From contig NC_091968.1 in assembly GCF_036711975.1 (NCBI RefSeq), positions 11,408,001 to 11,472,000 on the forward strand: 64,000 nt of DNA. The letters run 5' to 3'. This document shows, in pieces, positions 43,501 to 54,273 of this stretch. The translations under genes and the position numbers were made by a program. The DNA comes from Onthophagus taurus (lineage: Eukaryota > Arthropoda > Insecta > Coleoptera > Scarabaeidae). Each line of letters opens with the position of its first letter. Position 1 is the first letter of the stretch. The notes under the pieces were generated by a model. That model saw nothing but the letters and a program-made list of their open reading frames with translations. It was not told where the DNA came from and searched no databases.

Positions 43501-46500
43501 CTCCCTCTATGTCAAGGAAAGTTCCCAGAATAGACTCCACTACCATATGTAGTGCGCTATCCACAGATTTACCTTTGATATAATCATGTTGGTGCAAGTG
43601 CAAAGGAAATGCTTTAAGTACATTTTCCCTAATGTAATGTTCACATTTCCTTTAAAGACACTTGAAAGACAAGTGTCTTTAAAGGAAATGATGAGAAACT
43701 AATTGGTCGAAAGGCTTTAGGATCCGTTGTGTCCTTTTTTCCATTCTTTGGTATAAAGGTTACTGTAACCTTCCTCCAGCTGATGGGAACGTAATTGAAG
43801 GCTAAGCAGGCTTTAAAAACTCTCATCAAGTGAGAAGAAGAGCAGGAAATATACCGTCGGGTCCGGGTGTTTTGAAAGGCTCAAAACTGCCAACGGCCCA
43901 CTCAACCAACTCATTCTGTACAACCTGGTGGGCTATCTGCCAGTCCTGGCTGGTAGGAGAGCTGTTAAATTCCACTTGGTGTAGAAGCGTTGAGAAATCT
44001 TGCAAAGAACCTGGAAAATGAACATCTATTAGTAAATGCAACGATTCTTCTGGATCCTTGGCAAAACTGCCATCTGACTTTTTTAAAATATCAGAACTGT
44101 GTTTTTGGCCACGAGATAGTACTTTGTTTAGGCGTGAGGCCTCAGCAGCGCTCTCCACCTCTTCACAAAAACCTCTCCAGGCTTGTCGTTTCTTTTGTCG
44201 TACTAAACGTTTGAACTCTGACTGATGTGTTTTGAACCAGTCAGAGTTTGGTTGGGTTTACTTTGTTTTGCTTTATTGAAAGCTTTTCTACAAGTAACCC
44301 TCAGTGAATGTAGATCAGGAGTCCACCAAGGTGTAGCCCTTCCTCTCTCCTCCACAATTCTCTAAGGACATGCTCTGTGGAAGTGTGTCACCCACGAGGT
44401 TTGAATAATTCTCCAATTCACCGGTATTTCCAGAAAGGGCATCTGGAAAATCACGCAATTGCTCATTTAGACAGCTTGCAACAATGCTCAAGTCGGTCCG
44501 CTTTGGATCCCGGATCCTCTTTTGCAAGAGCATAATTGGTCATAAATCAAAAGTGATTCATCTATGGTCAGACATAGACGCCTCCTGGCAGACACACCTA
44601 ACCACCTAACCAGTTGCTAATCTTTTGAGATACGTTCGCCGATGCCAAGGTCAAATCAATAATCGTCTGACACCTAGCATTGACGAACGTGGGTTCACAG
44701 CCTTGGTTGGTTATTTCCAAGTTATTACTCATAATAAATTCAAGCAAGGTCTTACCACTAAAGTTTCCTTCGTCACATCCCTAGGCAACAACAGTGAGCT
44801 TCCTTGTTGTAACAAAGCAGGAAAGATATTGTCTTCTTCGGACGATTTGAACGGCTTAAACGTTTGAATCGCCTGGCCCACGGATGTGCAAGTGACGACT
44901 TTTCTAGCCACATTCCAATCCGTATTTGAGGGGCGCTTTGCCTTGCAGGAACAGCCCGCTGTGGCATTATCAGCCTTCATCATCAGGCTCCCTGGGAAGT
45001 GGGTCTGCATGAGAAGCTCTAACGAGGCTCTGCTAGAGGCCGTAAAACTACCGTCAGGCCGCTTAAGTGAGCCCGGGGGTAGTGTCGGATCTCTAGCGAG
45101 AATGTTCTGAATTCTTGCACTGCTGGGTGTGTCTTTCACTCCCTCACAGAACTCCTCCAAGACTCTCTTTTTGCCTTATGTATGTTTTTGGTGTAATTCC
45201 TTAGAGCTTGTTTATATTTCTCCCATTCACCTAATGTCTTGGCCCGGTATTTTTAGGTTATATTTTTATTGAAATGATGAAATTTAGCCATAGTTGAGTA
45301 TTCGGAAGATTAAAAACCTTCCTTGAGTATTTTGATAGGCTTAATCGAGAAAGCTTCTTCTGATTGTTTTTATTAATATTAAAAAAAAATTTTTTGGTTA
45401 ATTGGGTTAATTTTGATGATTTTTTTTTAGGTCAAGAACCAACTTCTGGATTACCTGCGGCAATAGCAAAACTATCAGTAAATGTTTCCGCCCAACAAAA
45501 ACAACAAGAAATCTTAAAATTTGTTGAACAACCTTTTGTACCTAAAGAACCGCCAACGGAATTTGAATTCATAGCTGATCCACCTTCGATTTCAGCCCTC
45601 GATTTAGATATAGTGAAACTTACAGCTCAATTTGTGGCACGTAACGGTCGGCAATTTCTCACCCAATTGATGAATCGGGAACAAAGAAATTTCCAATTCG
45701 ATTTTTTACGACCGCAACACTCTCTTTTCCAATATTTCACTAAACTTTTAGAACAATATACAAAAGTTTTAATCCCACCGAAAAGTATGCAACAACGTTT
45801 AAGGGATGAAGCTAAAAGCGCCCCCGCTGTACTCGATCAAGTCAAATATCGAGCTGAGTGGCTTAAGTATCAAGAAGCGCAACGAGCTAAAGAAGAAGAA
45901 ATTTTAGAACGAGAAAGAGGTTTGAATTTAATTTAGAGGTTAGATTAGATTTAATTTTTTTTATTTTAGTGGCTTATGCTCAAATTGATTGGCATGACTT
46001 CGTTGTTGTTGAAACTGTTGATTATCAACCTTTTGAAATGGGTAATTTTCCACCGCCAACAACTCCGGAAGAAGTTGGTGCAAGAATTCTTATTCAAGAA
46101 CGTGTTGAGGAAGGGGAAGATATCGAGATGCAGTTGGAAAGTGATGATGAAGATCAACCATCAAGAACGGTACTTTTTAATAATTTATTTTTTAAATTTA
46201 CTTATAATTTTCGAATAGGATGAAGGTTTAAGTACAATGGAAGATCATACAAATCGAAAACAAAGGGAAGACGCAAAAGATGATAATCGTCTTCAAGATA
46301 TGGATGAAGAAAGTTCTGGAGACGAAGGTGATAGTCATCCGAATATACCACAAATTCAACCTCCACTTCCCCCCGCTCCCGATAAAGTCCTCGTGAAAAA
46401 ATACGATCCAAAACAAGCCGTAAAAGTAACAAGACCTACTGTTGGTGATGATTATTTAATATCCCCAATAACTGGAGAAAAAATTCCTGCAAGTAAAGTA

Positions 46501-49500
46501 CAAGAACATATGCGAATTGGTCTTTTGGATCCACGATGGGTTGAGCAAAGAGATAAACATATCAGTGAAAAAATGAATCAAGATAATGTTTACGCTGCCG
46601 GTTTTGCAATCGATGCTAGCTTGAAGCAACTGGCCGAAAGAAGAACGGATATTTTTGGTGTCGGTGATGAAGAGACAGCGATTGGTAAAAAAATTGGTGA
46701 GGAGGATGTTAGAAAAGATGAGAAAGTCACTTGGGATGGACATACTTCTAGTGTTGAAGCGGCTACTAGGGCCGCTAGGGCAAATATCACTTTAGAAGAG
46801 CAGATTCATCAAATTCACAAAGTAAAAGGTTTATTACCAGATGAGGAAAAAGAAAAAATTGGGCCTAAAAATGTTGCATCAAAAGCTGGAAAAACTTCAG
46901 CTGTTATTACAGGGAAACCTCAAGCAAATCCAAATCCTGTGGTATGTTTATAAAAAAATTAAAAAAAAATCAAGTTTGTAATTTTAAAATAATTTATTGT
47001 TTAGCCGATAAAGCCACCAGCACCTCAAGCACCCCCACAAGCCACAATTCTTCAAGTTCCACCTCAACCTACCATGTTAACAGCTCAACCACCTATTATG
47101 ATGATGCCAGCACCTCCAATTCCACAAATGAGGCCACCACCTTTAATGAGTAAGTTTTATCACTTACAAGGAAAGTGTCGGAACGTGCTTTTAACGTTTA
47201 ACGTGTTTTTATACGTGCTAATAAAGCCCTTGGGGCGAGTTATAAGGGTTGGAAATCGGGGCGAAGGTATATATTCGCGTATAGGTTGAAGACGAAAGCA
47301 ACGTTTGAAATGTGGTAAAGGAAACTGATATTCATATTTAAAGAGCTTTTCATTGATGTATCACACATATATCTGACTGCTTCAGGGGGTAAACTAATCC
47401 TACTTTTCTGGAATTATATAAAAACTACCCTGTCGATATTTGAGGTTAACTGCTAGGGTTAACTACCCTAACCACCCTAAGAATTAATTTTTTTGCAAGT
47501 ATTGCTTGTCGATGTTGGTGCAATCTACCACGATGATTTCTTTATACGTTGATAGTACTTATAAGGGTTAGAAGTTTAGGGTAGAAAATATATTTTCGCT
47601 AATAATTTTCAAACTCCTACACAAAAATCTTGAATATACATGATTTATTAGCTCACCATAAAACTTTGACATATGATAGCTAATCCAATTACCAGAAAAA
47701 AATGTTAATGATACATATGTTCTTTTTTTTCCTATTTCAATTATTTCCGAAATTATAACACTTTAAAGTTATCTGCAGCGAATTTATTAATAGTCAGTAG
47801 CTTTGTTCGTTGGGTCTTCCCTACTCTGCACGACGCACAGTGGGGTATTTGATATCAAAAGTTGGCCAAAATTCGTTTATAGTCTTATTTTACGTATTTT
47901 GATATGCTAAACACGAAAAAAATATTAAAAATAATTTTTGAGGCAAGTAATATGAAAATAATTCAAAATAATAAGAAAACAGGTAAATGTACTGTATTTT
48001 TTGTTTATAACAACGCTTGCATTAAATTTTACCTGAAGGTAGAATGAGAATACATGTAAACAATAACTTGATTACCTGCTTAAAATAAATATATCTTTCA
48101 TTATTTTCCAAAATGCAGGATAGGAAATCCCAAGCATATTTGTAACAAATTTCAATAAAATAGGTTATTTTTTAAATTACATTGCAAGTATAAACGAAAA
48201 ACACAAACAATAACTAGAATACCTATTTAAACGAGATTTCCCGGAAATATGTATTTAAGCCTAGGAACCACTTTATTTTATCTTAGGGTAGAAATGACAA
48301 TTCACACAAACAATAATATGCATACTTGCTTAAAAAAATAGATACACTGGAAAACAATATTTATTCATATTCTTCCTCATCTTCTTTTTCGCTTTCATCT
48401 TCTTCGTAATCTTCTTCTTCGTCAATTGATTCTTCAGGAAGCAACATTTCAATTGTTTCTTTTTGCAGAGGTTTGGAAAGTCTTTTTCCCTTTGGCCTTA
48501 TCGAAGAGAGCAGCGGATCTGACGTCAAAAGTAATCTATTTAAAACGTCTTCGTTACATTTTTCTCTTGAACATTTCCGCGCAAATCTCTCCCTGTAATT
48601 GCGAAAATGTTTGTTTCTGCATTCCGCTGCCTCTTCTGACAATTGTCCTATGGGCAACAAAGCATTTTGAATAATGTCAGGTCCATGCAGCAAAATTTTA
48701 TGAACGGTTGGGGACATCGGATACCATGGATATAAAGTAATATATGTTTCGGCAGTTTCCAAGGTGTAAGTGCCAAACTTTTCAATGTTGATCTTTTTTC
48801 CACAGGATATGGTTTCTAAAATTACCTTGAAGCGAAATATTAAGTTTTCATTAACTCCAGTAATTTTAGCAGCAAGTTTAGGATTGTCAAAAAATCTTCT
48901 GCTTGTGTTCCCATCATTGGTATTACCAAAACCGGGCTTAGGAATGTCCACCAGTAATCCCATTTCGGTTTTAAATAAATTCTTTATTTCATTTTTTCTA
49001 TCGGCTACAATATCGGCTTCTTCTTTAGACCCTCTCGTTTGCCACTTTCCTATGGGAATTTTATATGACACATGTAAAATATGTTCAAACAGACGAATTC
49101 TCGCATGGAGAATAGATAATCCGAACTCCAAGGTTTCTTTCTTTACAGGGATTTTCTGCGTAATGTTATTAAAATCTTTTGTGGTAGCACCACAAATATA
49201 ACACCTCATGGTAGATGAAGTATGTGTGACGGAGTTACACACTTTACCATCGACCATTGAAAAAATTAAGATATGTTTAACTATGGCTCCCTGGATTGCA
49301 ACATTAGTCGGGTTTAGATTCTTAATTTGGTTGTTAACATAGTCTACTTCTTCATTTGTGACGTCCACAGTTTCGTGTAGAAATCGTATCCTTATCGGTC
49401 TACAAAAACGAGCTGAAGAGGGGGTCGGATTTACCCAAATAGTTTTTTTTTTTGCTAACAGTTTTAACGGGACCATAGAACTTTGAAAGATGTTTGCGTC

Positions 49501-52500
49501 AGATGAAGTGGTATTCTCAAATTTTTGTTTATATTGTGATTGATGTGAGCCATCACATCCCCATTTATATATTAGTTCTAAGTTTTTTATTTCGTCATCG
49601 CTCAACATTAATAAAACTTCTTTTAAGTATTCGCATAATCGCGAAGAAGTGTGATCTAATAAGTTTTGTAATTTTATTTCAACACTAGTTTCGCTGACTG
49701 TTATGGCATCCTTACATGGATAGCACTCTTTCTTTGCTCGTTGCAAAACGCTGTAGCATGGGTATAATTTCTTGTCGCTAGTCCTAATAATTTCATATTG
49801 TCTTCTGGACAAATCAGCTTCAACAAACATCGCCAAAGCGTCTTGCGGTGACATTTGTCTAGCGGCCGCGGCAGTACTGGCAGCGGAAAATGCCGTTTCA
49901 TATTTTTGTCCTCGCCTTGGGGAAACTACTACGTCTTTTACTACTCGAGAAGCAGATACGTTTCCAGATTCACGTAATTTCATTTGCGCTGCATATGTTA
50001 TTTCATCTACCGATAAACTTCGCAATTCTGTTGTTTTTCGTCTCTTGGTTCGTTCGCTTGATTCCTCAAAGGTTTTAGTTGGTCGACCAACACCAGAAGT
50101 TCGGTTTTCACAGGGAATGCTGATTGTACCATCTAACCAAGCGGCATTTTGCTTTAAAAATACTTCATGTTTTTTATGAGCACCTTGCCATTTAGTCCTA
50201 AATTTGGATTTTAAAATTCTTATTTGTTGAGAAACATTTGCCTTCTCCTCCTCATTAAAATTCTTATCGGTAAGTAAATAGTTTTCCATGAAAACTAATT
50301 TTTCTGACAAAGTTTTTTCTGGACAATTTCGCATGATCTCGTAAAGATGTCTACGGGTTACTACTTTCATCTCAAATGAACCTAAAATCGAATATAATTA
50401 ATCTATTAAAAAGAGTTCATAGAGTTTATATTATAAATTAATATAGGAAATAAGTAGAAACTTTTTATGAGAAATACTAAAATATTTAATTTAATTCAAA
50501 TAGTAAACAAGTTTCGAAACTATTATTTCATCTTCAGTACCTAATATAGGAAAAAAGAAAAAATTAACAAAAACGTTAAACGGAAGGACAATAAAACGGT
50601 AAAAAATGAAGGTAGTGTAATTGAAAAGGAAAACTTACTTAAATTAATTTACAAATTGATGGAAATATTTAAGGTTTTTTGGGATTAGGTATAAGCTTTT
50701 CTTCTTAAATACAAAATAATTTAAAATTTGCAAAAAACATCAAAAAATTAAATAAAAAATCCTTTAAAATATTTTTGGAAAATAACCTATGTTAAGGTGA
50801 ACGGTGAACTTGACGGGCCTCTTGAGGTTCCTGGAATCTTCCTTAACCCTCTTCATCGGATCTAAAACAGACGGAAAATATATTAGTTAATATTCGCTAA
50901 ATTAGCGATATCGGAAGTGGATTTGGAAAGGACAGTCGGGTTCCCGGATCGTCAGACGAGAAGCAGCCTTGGCCGTTTATGGCGAAGGTGTTCAACGTCG
51001 TAATCCGTTAATCCCGCTAGGAGGGGATTTGGGTGGTCTTCGAGCCGCGTAAACTCGGTACTGGCTTTGTTCCGAATGAATTCCTCGATGGTCACCATCT
51101 GGGAATCATTGTGCAGTGTCGCATTACTGACAAACCAAGGAGCATCGAATGCCATCCTTAGGACCTTGTTCTGAACCACTTGGAGTTTTTGCACGTGCGA
51201 GTGCGCGGCGTAACCCCAGACTGAAGAAGCGTATGTCATCGCAGGTCTGATAACCGCTTTGTAGAGTCGAATCTTCCGGAGAGGATCCAACTTACTTCGG
51301 CGATTTATCAGAGCGTACAGATTGACCAGAGCTACCTTCGCCCGGTTCGCCATGGCCTCGATGTGACTTTTCCAAGTTAGTTTAGAGTCCAGAATGACAC
51401 CCAAATACCTGGTTTCGGAATGCCAGGGAAGCTCGTTCCCTCGCAGTACCAACGCATCGGGGGGTCTCTGTCTACGCCGAGTAAAGAGTACTGCGGTACT
51501 TTTATCAGCGTTGATTTTGACCCGCCACTTTGCGAAGTAGTCTTGCAGCTGATCCGATGCTGTCTGCAGTCTACGAGCGGCGATCTCGGGGGACCAAGAT
51601 CTGCTGTAGATGCACACATCGTCGGCGTACATCGCTAACTGAGTGCCCTCGCACCGGGGTAGGTCGCTAACAAAGATACAAAAGAGTATCGGTGAAAGCA
51701 ACGACCCCTGAGGGACGCCAGCAGTTAGGATTCGCTCTGTCGAACGCGTACCGTTCAATTTGATGCGCGCCTTCCTACCGCCAAGATAGGACGCGATCAA
51801 TTGAACCAACGCCAGGGGCACGCCCGCTTCTAGCATTTTGAACAAAAGTCCTTCATGCCATACTTTGTCGAACGCCTTGGCAACATCGAAAAGCGCCGCA
51901 CAAGTGCTTTGCTTTCGATTGAAGCCTTCGGTTATGTATTCGACAAGTCGCAGTACCTGGTGTACGGTCGAATGTTTGGGTCGGAAACCAAACTGTTCGT
52001 CCTGAATGACAGCATGGCATGTGTCCATTCGGTGAAGATAGCTGGTGTTCATACCAGAAAGCGAACGCCTCCGCATCTTTGAAGTCGTATTAACACAAAA
52101 ATTCAATTCCTGTAGATGTTCAAGAAGTAATTAAACCAGTATATAACGCTATTTAGAAGGATATAATCAAAATAACAACGAAAGCTTGAACGCTGTCATT
52201 TGGTCTATGGCTCCAAAACTACACTACAGCGGCGCAAAGGTAGTTGAGACTGCATCTTATATTGCAGCTAGTATATTTAACGATGCATATACCAGAGATG
52301 CAGTTATTAAACCTCGTAATAGGTCCAAACGCACTGCAAATGTCCAATAACTTGGATTCTCAACTGGTAACATTAGAGCTCAACAGGAGACAAAAGAAGC
52401 CAGAAAATTGAAGACCGCTGCTCAGACAGCTGCAGATTGAAAATAATTAGAAAAATATTTAGTTTTAAGACGTTGACGAGGTACTGTTTTTCATTTGCGT

Positions 52501-54050
52501 TTTCTCGAAACTACTTTTTTAAACTGATGTACACGATATCTCAAGATCTACTCAACCAATTTGGTTAAAATTTATAACACTTATTTTTCATAATATTATC
52601 TAACTCGATTGGGTGCCATGTTTAAAAGTTATGAATGTTTTAAATTCATGTCGATGAAAATTTGAGTTTTTTTTTCAAACAGCTGTCATTTCGTCAAAAT
52701 TTAAAAAAGAAAAAATCCCTTAGCTATTACCCTTCTAAATAAGAAAAAAATTGTTTTTGTGTTTCAAGCAATGCCTGATAGAGATATGATGTACACCATC
52801 ATCTACGATTTTCAAAAGTGTCCTACTTATCGAATCACATCTCCGTCATTTTTTAATATTTGTTATTCGTTAATATCACAAATTGTTTACAAAACTACTG
52901 TGTGTATGTGTGCAAGAAAGATTGTTTCATAAATTTACTGGTTGTGTCAAAAAATTTTTATTTTTATACCTATTTACCCGAGCGGTAAGGTGGTGTAACC
53001 GCTTAAGAAAAGGGGTTATCTATTACACACCATAACTTTGCAGGTGATGGTCAGAGGTAAATGAGAAAAAACACATAATTAATATTTTTAAACGTACTAT
53101 ATGGATACTTAATGCCGCCAAAATCGACAGGGTAGTTTTTAAATAATTCCAAAAAAGTAGGGGTAGTTTACTTACCCCCTGCAGCCTTCAGATATATGTG
53201 TGATATATCAATGAAAGGTCTTTAAAAATGAATATCAGTTTACATTTACCACATTTTGATAGCTATTTTCGTTTTCAGCCTATAAGCGAATATATATATT
53301 TCGCCCCGATTTCCAACCCTTATAACTCGCCCCAGGGTCTTTATTAACACGTATAAAAAAATACGTAAACCTTATTTTGGCCCACACTGTCGTTGTCACA
53401 AATTACAACGAAATCGGTGAGGGACAGTTCCGACACTTCCTTTGTTAAATGAATTTGGGTATATTAATTAAGTTATTTAGTGGCCGCTCCACCACCTATG
53501 GCAGGTTTTGTAACTCCAATGCCACCTCAAATGGGTGGACAAATACCAATGGGTGTTAAACACTCTAATGAGGGCCCTGTCGACGATGAACCTATTAATA
53601 AAAAAATGAGAAACGAAGATTCTTTGATACCAGAAGCTGTATTTTTAGCAAGAAACACCGTAAGTAATATAATAAGTAAGATATAAATTATTATTTCTTT
53701 GATTTAATTTTAGAGCCCGGTTACAATAAAAATAACGATTCCATTGAATCCAGAAAAATCCGAATGGAAATTAAATGGGCAAACTTTGAGTTACACGATG
53801 CCATTAAGCGAAACTATCGCTAACGTTAAGGTTAAGGTTCAGGAAGAAACGAGTATGGCCCCCGCGAAACAAAAATTATTTTACGATGTAAGAATTTAAA
53901 ACGAAAATTATTTATTTATTAATTCAAAATTAATAACTTTATTTTTAGGGAATGTTTTTTAAAGATTCCAACACTTTGGCTTATTACAATATCGTACCAG
54001 GTGCAACTATTCAATTGCAAATTAAAGAACGTGGTGGGCGAAAGAAGTAA
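40564..54050 (+). CDS. SF3A1: Splicing factor 3A subunit 1 (SF3A1, Prp21 homologue)
   Basis: Nine coding exons: 40564-40669, 40776-40940, 45431-45919, 45970-46169, 46219-46941, 47005-47149, 53481-53659, 53714-53887 and 53949-54050, giving 760 residues. All joins keep phase; exon 1 to 2 restores PPPEVRNIVDKTASF. SURP domain 1 starts near residue 38 (NIVDKTASFVARNGPEF) and SURP 2 near 152 (DIVKLTAQFVARNGRQF). A central block (VAYAQIDWHDFVVVETVD, then ISPITGEKIPASKVQEHMRI and LAERRTDIFGV) binds partners. A Pro-rich stretch precedes a C-terminal ubiquitin-like domain (670-760) ending ERGGRKK. The protein is part of the U2 snRNP SF3a complex in the nucleus and is needed for branch-site recognition. 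Intron 2 (4.5 kb) holds a chimeric LINE and intron 6 (6.3 kb) a nested transposon. The other introns are 49-106 bp. Confidence 0.97.
40962..45264 (-). mobile_element. Chimeric LINE insertion (RNase H-bearing, I/LOA/R1-type)
   Basis: The 15-bp duplication TTTTTAGGTTATATT (40962-40976, 45250-45264) flanks 40977-45249. Reading on the minus strand, the 5' part (45249 to about 44770) encodes an endonuclease-RT linker (LGEWEKYKQALRNYTK ... HFPGSL ... KSSEEDNIFPALL). At about 44765 a second copy begins again in the endonuclease (LEITNQGCEPTFVNAR), repeats the linker (HFPGSLQDFSTLL, 44060) and runs on to the 3' end. The 3' end is an AT-repeat, not poly(A). Confidence 0.75.
41367..44600 (-). pseudogene. 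LINE ORF2 remnant: endonuclease end, reverse transcriptase, RNase H
   Basis: In order on the minus strand: linker (44158-43826, TPGPDGIFPALL), RT fingers (KVTVTFIPKNGKKD, KAFRPIS, 43829-43641), and RT palm with FLDIEGAFDKT, GCPQGRVLSPLLW and the catalytic VGYADDVAILL (43603-43160). The RT thumb region (MTDDIVVMV, SINPQKTIVVPF, KEVKYLGVILDK) appears at 41693-41367, out of order with respect to RNase H. RNase H follows the palm (TICTDGSKKAGGFGAGIF, AELTAINIAA, VICSDSRQAM, HDYADRLAKRAA; 42772-41980), with a terminal zinc knuckle (CRGCEMEDEMVSHIVCDC). The displaced thumb-like segment implies internal rearrangement or a further copy. Frameshifts make it inactive. Confidence 0.7.
47836..50400 (-). 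mobile_element. Transib (RAG1-like) transposon, right end not found
   Basis: The intact transposase at 48361-50370 has a candidate terminus CACAGTGGGGTATTTGATAT at 47836, preceded by CGACG, a likely copy of the GC-rich 5-bp target favoured by Transibs. The mirror terminus was not seen between 50370 and 53444, so the 5' side of the element appears truncated, possibly by the repeat at 50440-50560 or the LINE. TTTTAG/GTTCATTTGAG just before the ATG could be a splice acceptor. Confidence 0.65.
48361..50370 (-). CDS. Transib-family transposase, intact 669-residue frame
   Basis: From ATG 50370 to TAA 48361 there is no stop or shift. Features of the RAG1/Transib catalytic core are D273 in KWGCDGSHQSQYKQ, D374 in FSMVDGKVCN and E579/E580 in LSEEAAECRNKHFR. 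A Cys pair CYICG (390-393) and an LHARIRLFEHILH histidine region follow D374, and IRFLHETVD and YPWYPMSPTVHKILLHG are conserved flanks. The C-terminus (645-669) is almost entirely Asp/Glu. The N-terminal 120 residues are basic and probably bind DNA. Such enzymes cut via hairpins at CACWGTG-like ends and are the presumed ancestors of RAG1. The length is close to the family norm. It stands on the antisense strand of an SF3A1 intron. Confidence 0.8.
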   Translation of the reverse strand: MKVVTRRHLYEIMRNCPEKTLSEKLVFMENYLLTDKNFNEEEKANVSQQIRILKSKFRTKWQGAHKKHEVFLKQNAAWLDGTISIPCENRTSGVGRPTKTFEESSERTKRRKTTELRSLSVDEITYAAQMKLRESGNVSASRVVKDVVVSPRRGQKYETAFSAASTAAAARQMSPQDALAMFVEADLSRRQYEIIRTSDKKLYPCYSVLQRAKKECYPCKDAITVSETSVEIKLQNLLDHTSSRLCEYLKEVLLMLSDDEIKNLELIYKWGCDGSHQSQYKQKFENTTSSDANIFQSSMVPLKLLAKKKTIWVNPTPSSARFCRPIRIRFLHETVDVTNEEVDYVNNQIKNLNPTNVAIQGAIVKHILIFSMVDGKVCNSVTHTSSTMRCYICGATTKDFNNITQKIPVKKETLEFGLSILHARIRLFEHILHVSYKIPIGKWQTRGSKEEADIVADRKNEIKNLFKTEMGLLVDIPKPGFGNTNDGNTSRRFFDNPKLAAKITGVNENLIFRFKVILETISCGKKINIEKFGTYTLETAETYITLYPWYPMSPTVHKILLHGPDIIQNALLPIGQLSEEAAECRNKHFRNYRERFARKCSREKCNEDVLNRLLLTSDPLLSSIRPKGKRLSKPLQKETIEMLLPEESIDEEEDYEEDESEKEDEEEYE
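50440..50560 (-). repeat. Second copy of the GAAGATGAAA...TTTCGAAAC repeat
   Basis: On the minus strand it reads CTGAAGATGAAATAATAGTT, TCGAAACTTGTTTAC and TTTAGTATTTCTCATAAAA. This is the same order as in the second half of the palindromic retroposon at 16803-17193. The palindrome itself is not present here. Confidence 0.6.
50780..52106 (-). mobile_element. jockey-clade LINE, 5'-truncated, reverse transcriptase frame open
   Basis: A 384-codon minus-strand frame (52106-50952) reads FGFRPKHSTVHQVLRLVEYI, LFDVAKAFDKVWHEGLL, GVPQGSLLSPILFCIFVSDL and the catalytic LAMYADDVCIYS. The jockey-type thumb (YLGVILDSKLTWKSHI, YASSVWGYA, VQNKVLRMAFDAPWFV) follows. The frame starts inside the RT fingers, so the endonuclease and ORF1 are missing; the first 30 residues look rearranged. 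GC content is higher than the surroundings, which suggests a recent insertion. About 170 bp of 3' UTR follow. It is immobile by itself. Confidence 0.8.
52105..52440 (+). pseudogene. Fragment of the long-TIR element's own transposase
   Basis: The plus strand reads IPVDVQEVIKPVYNAI, a stop, then YLEGYNQNNNESLNAVIWSM and KVVETASYIAASIFNDAY, ending in a basic region. The NESLN..IW motif recurs in uncharacterised DDE-transposon proteins of many invertebrates. The N-terminal part was lost, and the jockey LINE abuts its start. Confidence 0.55.
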
Positions 54051-54273
54051 ATTAGAATGTAAGTACATTTTTTCATTTTGATTTATTTAAATAACCTATA
54101 AAATTGATTTGACAACTAAGTTGATTGGGTTGCCTATATTTATAAAAATTAAAATATTTTTTTTATTTTTTCCCTTTATTTAATTAAAAAAATAATTACA
54201 AAAAGCAACAACAATAACAAAATGACCCCATTTTTGTACTTAATTTCTTTTTAACTTAATTTTATAAAAAAAA

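Larger units (their letters stand above)
47164..53447 (+). mobile_element. Long-TIR DNA transposon in SF3A1 intron 6 (TTA duplication; CMC/Chapaev3-like?)
   Basis: Inverted ends of about 280 bp start CAAGGAAAGTGTCGGAAC at 47167 and are mirrored at 53444, with TTA on both flanks. The remaining coding piece at about 52105-52440 is of a repeat-encoded family with the signature NESLN..IW....K. A 3-bp TWA duplication with such a protein would fit Chapaev3 in the CMC group, but I hold that loosely. Most of the interior is a Transib and a jockey-type LINE. Confidence 0.65.
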
